From positions 1 to 64,000 of the forward strand of contig NZ_JAKFHA010000030.1 in NCBI RefSeq assembly GCF_021502675.1: 64,000 bases of DNA, read 5' to 3'. This DNA is from Yinghuangia soli (GTDB taxonomy: Bacteria > Actinomycetota > Actinomycetes > Streptomycetales > Streptomycetaceae). Made by a program: the position numbers and the translations under genes. The notes under the pieces are model-generated. The model ran no database searches. It was not told the origin of the DNA and saw nothing but the letters and a program-made list of their open reading frames with translations. Each line of letters starts with the position of its first letter. Position 1 is the first letter of the stretch. Positions 30,699-38,647 of this stretch are shown here, piece by piece.

Positions 30699-32195
30699 AT
30701 GACCATCGGCCTGATCGTGGCGGCAGCCCTGCTGCTGCTGGTGATCATCGTCGTGTTCAAACTGATGTGGCGGGTCGCGGAACCCAACGAGGCATTGCTC
30801 ATCTCGGGGTCCCGGCACCGCACCGAAGGACTCGCCGAAGGACTCGGATTCCGTATCGTCACCGGCCGGGGCACGCTCGTCGTCCCGGGCGTGCAGGCGG
30901 TCCGCAAACTGTCGCTGGACCTGAGGGCCGCGGACCTCGCGGTGGACTGCGTGACCAAGCAGGGCATCCCGGTGCACCTGCGCGGCGTGGTCATCTTCAA
31001 GGTGGGCGACGACTACATCTCCATCGCCAACGCCGCCCGGCGCTTCCTGGACCAGCAGGGCCAGATGGTGGACCGCGTCCACATCGTGTTCGCCGGTCAC
31101 CTGCGCTCCATCGTGGGCGGCCTGACCGTCGAGGAACTCATCCGCGAGCGCGAGAAGTTGACCGAGCAGACCCGGGCCTCCTCGGGTGCCGAGATGGAGA
31201 AGCTCGGGCTCATCATCGACTCGCTGCAGATCCAGGAGATCCTGGACCCGACCGGCTACATCGAGAACCTGGCCCGGCCGCACGCCGCGGCCGTGCAGCG
31301 TGACGCCCGCATCGCGCAGGCGCTCGCCGACCGGGAGGCCACCGAGGCCGAGCAGGAAGCCGAGGCACGCAAGGCCGAGGCGACCCGCAACAGCTGGGTG
31401 CAGCGCACCGGCTACCAGGCCGAGATGGACAAGGCCGCGGCCGAGGCCAAGCAGGCCGGCCCGCTCGCCGACGCGGCGGCCCGCCAGGAGGTCATCGTCC
31501 AGGAGACGCGGGCCGCCGAACTGGAGGCGCAGAAGACCGAGCAGCAGCTGCAGGTCGACGTGCGGAAGCCTGCGGACGCCCAGGCGTACCAGACCCGTAC
31601 GGTCGCCGAGGCGGACCGCGACGCGCGCATCTTCAAGGCGCAGGCCCAGGCCCGGGAGACCGAGCTCAAGGCCGCCGCCGAGGCGCAGCAGGTGAAGATC
31701 GCCGCGGACGCCGCCGCCGAGGCGGCCCGGCTGCGCGGTCTCGCGCAGGCCGACGCCACCCGGGCGGTCGGTTCGGCGGAGGCGGACGCGTCCAAGGCGC
31801 GCGGTCTCGCGCAGGCGGACGCCACCAGGGCGCAGGGCCTCGCGCAGGCCGAGGCGTCCAAGGCCCAGGGCCTTGCCGAGGCGGAGGCCATCCGGGCCCG
31901 CGCCGAGGCGCTGCGGGAGAACCAGGACGCCGTCATCGCGCAGCAACTGGCCGAGAAATGGCCGGAGATCGTGCGGGCTGGTGCGGAAGCCTTCGGCAAC
32001 GTGGACCACATGGTCCTGCTCAACGGCGCCGACGGCATGTCCGACATGTTCGCCAAGGCGCTCACCATGGGCGGCACGGGCCTCGGCCTCGCCCGGCAGC
32101 TGATGAGCGCGATGAGCACGGCAGAAGCGAACGGCACGGCCCCGAAGAACGGCACCCCGGTGGTGCCGGTGCAGATGGACGGCGACAAGTCCTGA
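30699..32195 (+). CDS. SPFH/flotillin-like membrane scaffold protein
   Basis: A 498-residue protein. Residues 4-24 form one N-terminal membrane helix (LIVAAALLLLVIIVVF), then an SPFH/band-7 domain lies about 28-190 with VPGVQAVRKLSLDLR, QGIPVHLRGVVIFKVG and EEILDPTGYIENLARP-like segments. A long Ala/Glu/Arg-rich coiled coil follows from about 200 to 420. It includes near repeats of an ARGLAQADATRA-type unit (residues about 345-405), and a short hydrophobic tail follows. Flotillin-like proteins oligomerise in membrane microdomains. The start ATG 30699 has AAGGGGGA upstream. Single gene, ending in a hairpin. It diverges from the SDR operon across a spacer containing a CRP-like site. Confidence 0.9.
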   Translation: MTIGLIVAAALLLLVIIVVFKLMWRVAEPNEALLISGSRHRTEGLAEGLGFRIVTGRGTLVVPGVQAVRKLSLDLRAADLAVDCVTKQGIPVHLRGVVIFKVGDDYISIANAARRFLDQQGQMVDRVHIVFAGHLRSIVGGLTVEELIREREKLTEQTRASSGAEMEKLGLIIDSLQIQEILDPTGYIENLARPHAAAVQRDARIAQALADREATEAEQEAEARKAEATRNSWVQRTGYQAEMDKAAAEAKQAGPLADAAARQEVIVQETRAAELEAQKTEQQLQVDVRKPADAQAYQTRTVAEADRDARIFKAQAQARETELKAAAEAQQVKIAADAAAEAARLRGLAQADATRAVGSAEADASKARGLAQADATRAQGLAQAEASKAQGLAEAEAIRARAEALRENQDAVIAQQLAEKWPEIVRAGAEAFGNVDHMVLLNGADGMSDMFAKALTMGGTGLGLARQLMSAMSTAEANGTAPKNGTPVVPVQMDGDKS

Positions 32196-32207
32196 CGCGG
32201 AAGACAG

Positions 32208-32241
32208 GTGCGGCTGCGGGTTTTCCACCCCGCGGCCGCAC
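32208..32241 (+). terminator. Terminator of the SPFH gene
   Basis: Thirteen-bp arms (gtgcggctgcggg / cccgcggccgcac) with one G-U pair in RNA and an 8-base loop, followed by ttt. It starts 13 bases after the stop. Confidence 0.8.
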
Positions 32242-32267
32242 TTTGCGTTTCCGGTCGCTCTGCCGGG

Positions 32268-32717
32268 TCAGTCCTGGCGGTGGTGGGCGAGGAGGCGGGC
32301 GAGCATGCCGGTCAGGGCGTCCCGTTCCGCGGCCGAGAGCGGCGCGAGCAGGTCGTCCTGGACCTGGTCGAGCGCCTGGTCCGCGCGCTTCAGCTGCCGG
32401 GCACCCTCTTTGGTGAGCGTCACGATGTTGCGGCGGCGGTCGTCCGGATCGGGGGTGCGCTCGACGAGGGCCTGGCCGGCGAGTTCGTTGAGGGTGGCCA
32501 CCACGTCGCTGCGGTCCATGGCGACGCGGCGGCCGAGGTCGGCCTGGCTGGCCGCCCCGAACTCGTCCAGCGCGGACAGGATCCGGTAGTGGTACCCGCG
32601 GGTGCCGACCGCAGCGAAGCCGTCGGCCGCCAGCCGGTGCGCGTGCACGGCGACCTGGCCGAGCAGCCAGCTGGGCTTCGCGGTCAGGCGTGCGGGTGTC
32701 TTCTCCACGGTCCCCAC
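32268..32717 (-). CDS. MarR-family transcriptional regulator
   Basis: A 149-residue winged-helix regulator. The DNA-binding part is SQADLGRRVAMDRSDVVATLNELAGQALVERTPDPDDRR, given here in part only, with the DDRR wing (residues about 90-96) and helix 3 in VATLNEL. The N- and C-terminal helices form the dimer. The start is GTG 32717. It diverges from the SnoaL-like gene across 79 bases that carry three palindromes of the same form (TTGG-N5-CCAA), so autoregulation and control of the neighbour are likely. The ligand is unknown; aromatic or phenolic compounds are common in the family. Confidence 0.9.
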   Translation of the reverse strand: MGTVEKTPARLTAKPSWLLGQVAVHAHRLAADGFAAVGTRGYHYRILSALDEFGAASQADLGRRVAMDRSDVVATLNELAGQALVERTPDPDDRRRNIVTLTKEGARQLKRADQALDQVQDDLLAPLSAAERDALTGMLARLLAHHRQD

Positions 32718-32724
32718 ATTACAT

Positions 32725-32782
32725 CGTTGGTACTGCCAACGAATCTATGTATTGTTGGTGACGCCAACATTGGAACGGCCAA
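32725..32782. promoter_or_regulatory. Three tandem TTGG-N5-CCAA operators for the MarR regulator
   Basis: The palindromes are at 32727-32739, 32755-32767 and 32770-32782. The first two extend to six-base arms (cgttgg/ccaacg and tgttgg/ccaaca). They fill the space between the divergent MarR and SnoaL-like genes, overlapping the likely promoters of both. Confidence 0.8.
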
Positions 32783-32796
32783 CGAAATGAGGCGTC

Positions 32797-33216
32797 ATGT
32801 CCGCACAGGCTCTGACCACCGACCGCATCGACCTCGCCGACCTGTTCACCCGGCTCGCCGTCCTGCTGGACGAGAAGCGCTGGGACGACGCGGGCACCGC
32901 CTTCACCGGCGACGTGGTGGCGCGGTCGCCCTTGGGGCACGAACTGCACGGCCTCGACCAGGTCATCGCGCACATGCGGAAGGGCGAGGCCGTTGGGGAG
33001 CACACCCAGCATGTGACGACCGACCTGCTGGTGGACGTCGACGCCGACGGCGACCGCGCGGCGGTCTCGGCGAACTCGCTCGTGTTCTTCTACCGCGACG
33101 GCGAACCTCCGTTCCGGACCAGTGGCCTGCGGCTGGTCACCGCCGCGGTGCGGACGGCCGACGGCTGGCGGATCCGCGAGTGGGAGACGAAGCTCCTGTG
33201 GATGCGAGAGGCCTGA
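32797..33216 (+). CDS. SnoaL/NTF2-fold protein
   Basis: A 139-residue single-domain protein with the NTF2-like layout: an N-terminal helix (LADLFTRLAVLLDEKRWDD), then TAFTGDVVARSPLG, GLDQVIAHMRKGE and a strand-rich end RLVTAAVRTADGWRIREWE. Such proteins act as small isomerases, cyclases or ligand-binding proteins. No catalytic dyad can be named with certainty. It is divergently transcribed from the MarR gene and is the probable target of that regulator. The start is ATG 32797. The FAD monooxygenase gene converges on it, five bases apart. Confidence 0.85.
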   Translation: MSAQALTTDRIDLADLFTRLAVLLDEKRWDDAGTAFTGDVVARSPLGHELHGLDQVIAHMRKGEAVGEHTQHVTTDLLVDVDADGDRAAVSANSLVFFYRDGEPPFRTSGLRLVTAAVRTADGWRIREWETKLLWMREA

Positions 33217-33221
33217 GCCGG

Positions 33222-34337
33222 TCAGTCGGGCTGGAAGAACGCCAGCATCGTGCGGGCCGCGTCCGGGGCTGACAGCAGTTCTTGGACGAAGGCGGACTGG
33301 CGGGCCGCAGCGCTGGTGCGGGCGAACATCTCGCCCTCGTACGCCTTGACCGCGGCGGCCTGGTCGTCCGGGTGCGCGGCGAGTGCCAGTCCGAGCAACG
33401 CTCCGTCCAGCAAGGCCTGGTTGGCGCCTTCGCCTACCGGGGGCATCAGGTGCGCGGCGTCGCCCAGCAGCGTGATGTCCGGTCGCGAGGGCCAGGTCAG
33501 GCCGACCGGGAGTGTGGTGATCGACCAGGTCTGGAGCGCGTCGCCGCAGGCCTCGATCAGCGCAGTGCAGCGCGGATGCCAGTCGGCGAACAGCGCCGTC
33601 AACTGTGCTCGGGCGGTCGCCGGTTCGTCGAGGGCGATGCCCTGTTCGGCAAACCAGTCTTCGCCGGTGTCGTAGAAGCTGAGGTAGACGCGTATGCGGC
33701 CGTTGCCGTTGCGCTGCGCGGCCAGGGACTGCCGGTCGCCGAGCACCCAGTAGTTGCCGCGTCCGACCATGGCCGCGAGGTCGGGATGGGTGTTGTCGGC
33801 GTCGGATATGCCGAGTTCCACGATGTGTTGGCCGACGTGGGCCGGCTGCGCATCCGTCAGCAACGGGCGCACTCGGGAACGGGCACCGTCGGCGCCGACC
33901 AGCAGGTCGTACGCGGCGGTGCTGCCGTCGGCGAAGCGCAGGACGCCGTCGGCGGCGGACTCGAAGGTGCTTCCCCAGCGCACGGTTCCCTCGGGGAGGG
34001 AGTCCAGGAGCAGGGCGCGCAGTTCGGTGCGTTCGACCTCCGGACGCGCGAGCGGCGCGTCGTCGGGGGTGTCCTCTTGGAGCAGCAGCGTGCCGTCCGG
34101 CTCCAGAAGGCGCAGGTCCTGGCCCTCGCCGCGGGCGATCGCACGGAAGCCGTCGATGAGGCCCGCCTCGCGCAGCGCGCGCTGGCCGGTCCCTTCGTGG
34201 ATGTCGAGCATGCCGCCCTGGGTGCGCCAGGCGCGCGAGGGTTCGCGCTCGTACACGGCGGATTCGATGCCGTGCACGTGCAGAACCCGGGCGAGAGCCA
34301 GGCCGCCCAGCCCGGCTCCGACGATTGCGATGGCCAT
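33222..34337 (-). CDS. FAD-dependent monooxygenase (TetX-like group)
   Basis: A 371-residue class A flavoprotein hydroxylase. It starts with the dinucleotide motif IAIVGAGLGGLALARVLHV, has the arginine of the DG-type motif in LLVGADGARSRVR, and GDAAHLMPPVGEGANQAL for ribityl/phosphate binding of FAD. The overall shape matches TetX-like oxidases that hydroxylate aromatic or polyketide compounds with NADPH and oxygen. Resistance to tetracycline is not proven. The ATG at 34337 has GAGGAGG. It is divergent from a TetR-type regulator 69 bases away, with two operator palindromes between, so it is probably induced by its own substrate. Confidence 0.9.
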   Translation of the reverse strand: MAIAIVGAGLGGLALARVLHVHGIESAVYEREPSRAWRTQGGMLDIHEGTGQRALREAGLIDGFRAIARGEGQDLRLLEPDGTLLLQEDTPDDAPLARPEVERTELRALLLDSLPEGTVRWGSTFESAADGVLRFADGSTAAYDLLVGADGARSRVRPLLTDAQPAHVGQHIVELGISDADNTHPDLAAMVGRGNYWVLGDRQSLAAQRNGNGRIRVYLSFYDTGEDWFAEQGIALDEPATARAQLTALFADWHPRCTALIEACGDALQTWSITTLPVGLTWPSRPDITLLGDAAHLMPPVGEGANQALLDGALLGLALAAHPDDQAAAVKAYEGEMFARTSAAARQSAFVQELLSAPDAARTMLAFFQPD

Positions 34338-34350
34338 GCCCGCCTCCTCG

Positions 34351-34381
34351 ATACACTGTATTCTCACGATACAGCGTATCG
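34351..34381. promoter_or_regulatory. Two ATAC-N3-GTAT operators between monooxygenase and TetR
   Basis: ATAC-act-GTAT at 34351-34361 and ATAC-agc-GTAT at 34369-34379, the second within a longer cgatac / gtatcg palindrome (34367-34381). They are spaced 18 bases apart, with a further half site (GTAT) at 34393. The arrangement resembles GTAC-N3-GTAC operators of Pip/PqrA-type TetR proteins, though the outer base differs. Confidence 0.75.
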
Positions 34382-34406
34382 GCCAGACCGCTGTATCGTC
34401 TGCCGC

Positions 34407-35087
34407 ATGTTGGTGTGGGAGCGGCCGGAGCCGCCGAATCGACCGGTACCGGGTCCGCTGAGCCGGGAGCGGATCGTCAGCGCGGCGCTGGAGCTGGCCG
34501 ATGCGGACGGCCTGGAGGCGGTCTCCCTGCGCAAGGTCGCCGCCGCGCTGGAGGTCGGACCGATGCGGCTGTACGGCTACATCGCCACCAAGGACGAGCT
34601 GCTCGACCTGATGACCGATGCCGTGTACGCGGAGATCCGGCCGGCCGGCGACGACTGGCGCGAGGTGCTGCGCTCGCTCGCCGAGTCCACTCGGCAGGCG
34701 GTCCACCGGCACGAGTGGCTGGCCGACCTGATCGGCGGCCGTCCGCAGCTGGGGCCGAACGCGATGGCCCGCGGCGAGGCGGTGACCGCAGCGCTGGGGA
34801 ATGTCGGCGTGGACATGGTCATGCCGGTCGTCTCCGCGGTCGACGCGTACGTGATCGGAGCCGTACGCCGCGAGATCGCCGAACTCCGCGCCGAGCGGGC
34901 CACCGGGTTGGACAAGGAGCAGTGGCAGGCCGCGTACGGGCCGTACCTGGAAAGGTCCTTCGCCACGGGCAGGTTCCCGGCACTGGAACACGTCGTGCGC
35001 GAGGGCGCGCACCTGGATGCGGACGAGACCTTCCGGATCGGCCTCGACTTCGTCCTGGACGGCATCGGGGCCCGCCTCCAGGCTTAG
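34407..35087 (+). CDS. TetR-family regulator (TetR C-terminal class)
   Basis: A 226-residue protein. The HTH is at residues about 20-65 (RERIVSAALELADADGLEAVSLRKVAAALEVGPMRLYGYIATKDEL, partly cited), a form typical of regulators with the TetR-type C-terminal ligand domain. It controls the divergent monooxygenase gene most probably, because the intergenic region carries tandem palindromes. The C-terminal part has a helix with TGLDKEQWQAAYGPYLERSF and a final dimer helix. The ATG at 34407 was chosen. Its last bases overlap the convergent membrane-protein gene by four bases. Confidence 0.9.
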   Translation: MLVWERPEPPNRPVPGPLSRERIVSAALELADADGLEAVSLRKVAAALEVGPMRLYGYIATKDELLDLMTDAVYAEIRPAGDDWREVLRSLAESTRQAVHRHEWLADLIGGRPQLGPNAMARGEAVTAALGNVGVDMVMPVVSAVDAYVIGAVRREIAELRAERATGLDKEQWQAAYGPYLERSFATGRFPALEHVVREGAHLDADETFRIGLDFVLDGIGARLQA

Positions 35088-35470
35088 ACGGCCTCCCAGT
35101 TACGCAGGTCGACGACGAGTTGCACGACAAGGGCGACCCACAATCCGATCGCTGACCACATCGCCCCTCGGGCTGCCCCGAGGGCGCTATTGCGCTGCAT
35201 CCAAGCGGCGACCACCGTGCCCGACACCGTCCCTGCTGTCGGCGCCCCGAAGAGCACCAAGGCAATGGTCGACAGTTCCTGCTTGGTCCGGTGGTTGGCT
35301 TCCCAGTCGTAGTTGCTCTTGTGCTCCACCGCGTTATTGGCGGCCAAGAGGAAGAAGACGACCAGCGGGACCAGCAGTGCGACGGAGACCGCCCAGGCCC
35401 TGACCACCTGCCGATGCTTCCGCGCGTCCTCGTCCAAGGCCGCACCGATACCGATTCCCCCATCGATCAT
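35084..35470 (-). CDS. Hypothetical membrane protein
   Basis: A 128-residue protein with about three hydrophobic segments: VVRAWAVSVALLVPLVVFFLLA, a middle stretch around TIALVLFGAPTAG, and a C-terminal AIGLWVALVVQLVVDL. The N-terminus is polar (MIDGGIGIGAALDEDARKHR) and stays in the cytoplasm by the positive-inside rule. I chose ATG 35470 over ATG 35530, because the longer N-terminus has Arg/Gly-rich shadow composition. Unknown family. It converges with, and overlaps by four bases, the TetR gene. Confidence 0.65.
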   Translation of the reverse strand: MIDGGIGIGAALDEDARKHRQVVRAWAVSVALLVPLVVFFLLAANNAVEHKSNYDWEANHRTKQELSTIALVLFGAPTAGTVSGTVVAAWMQRNSALGAARGAMWSAIGLWVALVVQLVVDLRNWEAV

Positions 35471-35713
35471 GCGCCCAGTCTTCCCGGACCACCCCGCTCG
35501 GAGGCGTCCCCGCGCATTCCGGATGATCAAGAAAGCACGCCGCCCACCAGACCTTCCGTGTCGGACCCGGTGACTCGACGTTCGCCGTGGCCATCCTCAT
35601 CGCGATGATCACGGACGCAGCCGAGGACGACGGCTCGAGCGCGCAATCCCCTGCCGGTCGCGGCGAACGCCGCCGCCCGGCGCGTCGCGGACACGACCTT
35701 GTAGCGTCCTGGC

Positions 35714-36706
35714 GTGGAGTTGCGTCAATTGCGGTACTTCCTGGCCGTCGTGGAGGAATGCCATCTGACCCGGGCCGCTGAGGGACTGGGCATCCGGCCG
35801 ACGTCTCTCAGCCAGCAGATCATCGCGCTCGAACGCGAGCTGGGCGCCGCACTGTTCGTACGCACTCCCGCAGGCATGTCGCCCACCGACGCGGCGCGGC
35901 GGCTCGTACCCGACGCCCGCGCGGCGGTCGAGGCTGCGGCGCGGGCAGCGAAAGCGGTACGCGGCCGTCCCTCCCCCGTCCGAGCCGCCGTCACGCCGGG
36001 TACGCCGCCTTGGGTCGCCGACGCGCTGTGGCGCGCTGCCGGTGCTGCCGCGCCCGAGGTTGCCGACCTGCAGACCGCAGACCAATTGGCGGCCCTGCAG
36101 GACGGGCGACTGGATGTCGGCGTCGTACTGCTCCCCGAGGACGTCGGCGGCCTCGCGTGCGTCACCGTCGCGGACGCCGAGCTGGGGGTCGTCGTCGCCG
36201 ATGCCCACCCGCTCGCCGATTGGGGCGAGGTGTCGTGGTCGGACCTCACCGGAAACGCGCTGCTGTGGTTTCCGAGGACCGCGGCACCGGGGTATCACGA
36301 CGCGACGCGCGAGGCGTGGGTGCAGGGCGGCTGGACTCCTCGCGAGATCCGGTGCGGATCACCCCGGCGATCGCTGTTCCGTGCGGAACTGGCCGCCGGT
36401 GCCCGGGACGCCGACGCGGTCGTGGCGCTGCGCCCGGCCTGGGACGTCCGCGCGGGCGACGGGCTGGTGTGGCTACGGCTGCGGAGCCCGGTGGTCCCGC
36501 GCATCCGCCACGGCCTCGTCTGGGATCCGCGCGATCTGTCGGTGGCGCAGTACGCGGGCAGGGCCACCGAACTGCTGTCTGAGGCAACGCCGCACGAGTA
36601 TGCGGCGATGCCTCGTGGACACGCCTCGGCAGAGGCGGCTGTAGTGGCGCGCGAAGGGGCTGCACCGCGCGAGGCCGCGGGCGGCCGCAGCGAGCCCTGC
36701 GCCTGA
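35714..36706 (+). CDS. LysR-family transcriptional regulator
   Basis: A 330-residue LysR protein. The winged HTH is at residues 1-60: ELRQLRYFLAVVEECHLTRA followed by EGLGIRPTSLSQQIIALERE. The effector domain spans about 90-290 with VADLQTADQLAALQDGRLDV where the ligand pocket begins. A tail of 35 residues (AEAAVVAREGAAPREAAGG) is longer than usual. The start GTG 35714 fits the N-terminus of the family. LysR proteins usually control a neighbouring divergent gene; here the region to the left (35471-35713) has no gene, and the DUF6506 gene follows 33 bases downstream, so it may be the target. Confidence 0.85.
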   Translation: MELRQLRYFLAVVEECHLTRAAEGLGIRPTSLSQQIIALERELGAALFVRTPAGMSPTDAARRLVPDARAAVEAAARAAKAVRGRPSPVRAAVTPGTPPWVADALWRAAGAAAPEVADLQTADQLAALQDGRLDVGVVLLPEDVGGLACVTVADAELGVVVADAHPLADWGEVSWSDLTGNALLWFPRTAAPGYHDATREAWVQGGWTPREIRCGSPRRSLFRAELAAGARDADAVVALRPAWDVRAGDGLVWLRLRSPVVPRIRHGLVWDPRDLSVAQYAGRATELLSEATPHEYAAMPRGHASAEAAVVAREGAAPREAAGGRSEPCA

Positions 36707-36739
36707 GCCGCGCCGGGGCGAGTCCGGGAGGCGTACGCC

Positions 36740-37036
36740 ATGGCACTGACCGCGTGGGGCTTCATCTACACCGCATCCGGTTCCGACCCGGCCGCGGAGA
36801 CCGTGGTCGAGACGCCGTCCTGCCGCTCCGTGTTCGTGGGCGTGGACCGCCCCGACCAGGCGCCGGACGTCGCTCGCCGCCTGGTCGCGGAAGGCGCGCA
36901 ACTGATCGAACTGTGCGGCGGGTTCGGACCGGTGTGGACCGCCCGCGTGATCGAGGCCGTCGAGGGGGCCGTACCGGTGGGTGCGGTCGGCTACGGCCCG
37001 GAGGCGGTGGACCAGGTGCACGCGATATTCGCCTGA
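36740..37036 (+). CDS. DUF6506 family protein
   Basis: A 98-residue small protein starting MALTAWGFIYTASGSDPAAE. Key segments are TVVETPSCRSVFVGVDRPDQ, LVAEGAQLIELCGGFGPVWTA and VPVGAVGYGPEAVDQVHAIF. The glycine-rich GFGP and the alternation of short strands and helices suggest a small alpha/beta fold. The function is unknown. It lies 33 bases after the LysR gene on the same strand, so the two are probably in one transcript. It is intact and typical in length. Confidence 0.8.
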   Translation: MALTAWGFIYTASGSDPAAETVVETPSCRSVFVGVDRPDQAPDVARRLVAEGAQLIELCGGFGPVWTARVIEAVEGAVPVGAVGYGPEAVDQVHAIFA

Positions 37037-37127
37037 CGAGCTTGCTGCGGGCTCAGCGGCGCGGAGCCCGTCGGTCGTCCGTGATAGTCACATGGCCCGA
37101 CCATCGCCGACACCGGAGGAGTTCGTG

Positions 37128-38498
37128 ATGTCGTCGCTCTACGACCTCGCGGCATGGGAACCCGTGTTGCGGATCATCCGGGCCAACAACCCGAACAGAC
37201 TGACCGGGCCGCGCGGTTACGTATCCGGAAGGATCAGCCCGGAGTCGACGAGCCTGCCGGCGGAGGAGGAGTTCCGGCCACCGGCGTCAGAGCAGGCCAT
37301 CGAGGCGGATGCCGTCGGGCGCATACTCGGCCTGCTCGGCGAGGTCGGCGCCGACGGCATCTCCTACCGGGTGACGATCGCCGCCGACGGGCGGACCGTG
37401 ATGCGCCTGAGCAATCCGAGCCCTGCGGTGGAGCATGGCCTAGGGCCGTATCCGGGAGCACTGGTCCTGGTCGAGGGTGCCGTCCCGGAGCCGTGGCGGC
37501 GCTTGCCGGAACCGAGGCCCGACGCCGGACCTTCGTCCTCGGTGGACCTCGAGCTCCTGGAACGGACCCTCCGCGAGAGAGTCCCGGACGCAATCGGTGC
37601 CACCGACGCCGAGGTCGCCGCTGCGGAGGCCCGTCTGGGTGTTCCTCTGCCCGACGAACTCAAGGTGCTGTACCAGGTGACACGCGCGCGTTGGCAGGAT
37701 CTGGCGCACGACGACGACGCGGATGAGCGCATGTCGCAAGCGGTCTGCTGCGAGCTCTTCCCGCTGGATGAGCTGTACATAGCCGACCCATCGTCCCGTC
37801 CGGACCACTGGCAGTTCGGAGCCAAAGACGCGGTGGTCACACCCCCGGATGCCGCCGTGCAGGGGCTGGTCGGTTCGCCCGGCTGGATCGCCTTTGCCGA
37901 CAATGGCGGGGGCGACCGGTTCGCCGTCGACCTCACTCCTGGACCACGCGGGCACGTCGGCCAGATCATCCTCATCGATCACGAACTCAGCGTCGGCGCC
38001 GACCTGGTCGCCGCTTCCCTCACCGACATGATCGTCCACCGCCGCAACCGCGCCGACCGCAGACCGGAAGCGGACTCGGACGCAATGCCCGTCGTGGCCC
38101 ACGTCAACTCCGGGAACATCAGGAGCATCGAGGCCGCAGTGCACGACGGGCTCGAGGTATTGAGCATCGGCCACTGGGACGGCGCCCCGTTCCACCTCAT
38201 CGCCGCGCATGGCCTGCCGCGATTGCGAACCCTGTACGCGACCCCCGGAACGCTCGCCGATCCGTTGGAGGTCGCCGAGCTTACGGGCTTGGAGTTCCTG
38301 GCGCTCGGACCGGACGACTGGCGGCTGCTCCTCGACGCCTCGGCCGTCCCGAAAGGGCTGTCCGCTGCTGAAGTCATCGTCTTCGGCCAACCGGACCCCG
38401 GCCCCATCACTGCGCTCGCGAACGAGATCCTCGGCCTGTGGGGCCGGCCCGCGATCATCGACGCCGTCCTCGAAGGACGGATCTCCGCCGCGGAATGA
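37128..38498 (+). CDS. SMI1/KNR4-family protein with C-terminal repeat region
   Basis: A 456-residue protein. Residues about 150-300 form an SMI1/KNR4 domain: DAEVAAAEARLGVPLPDEL then VLYQVTRARWQDLAHDDDAD, and PGWIAFADNGGGDRFAVDLTP near its end. An N-terminal region of about 130 residues of unknown nature precedes it, and a C-terminal part of roughly 150 residues (NSGNIRSIEAAVHDGLEVL, then LPRLRTLYATPGTLADPL) looks like a short leucine-rich-repeat unit. SMI1/KNR4 proteins are widely used as immunity proteins against polymorphic toxins, but no toxin gene lies nearby. ATG 37128 is used; a GTG immediately before it (37125) is possible. Confidence 0.85.
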   Translation: MSSLYDLAAWEPVLRIIRANNPNRLTGPRGYVSGRISPESTSLPAEEEFRPPASEQAIEADAVGRILGLLGEVGADGISYRVTIAADGRTVMRLSNPSPAVEHGLGPYPGALVLVEGAVPEPWRRLPEPRPDAGPSSSVDLELLERTLRERVPDAIGATDAEVAAAEARLGVPLPDELKVLYQVTRARWQDLAHDDDADERMSQAVCCELFPLDELYIADPSSRPDHWQFGAKDAVVTPPDAAVQGLVGSPGWIAFADNGGGDRFAVDLTPGPRGHVGQIILIDHELSVGADLVAASLTDMIVHRRNRADRRPEADSDAMPVVAHVNSGNIRSIEAAVHDGLEVLSIGHWDGAPFHLIAAHGLPRLRTLYATPGTLADPLEVAELTGLEFLALGPDDWRLLLDASAVPKGLSAAEVIVFGQPDPGPITALANEILGLWGRPAIIDAVLEGRISAAE

Positions 38499-38647
38499 GA
38501 CCGCGAACGATGCACTGGCGTCCCGTTGCGGTGCGGGCTGTTCCTGGGGGACTGCGGCGGTTGGGCGTCGGGGGCCCAGGGTCGGCAGGGAGGGCGATCA
38601 CGGCGAGGGGGATCATGGTCGGTCAGTGACCGACGAGGGGAGGCCAC

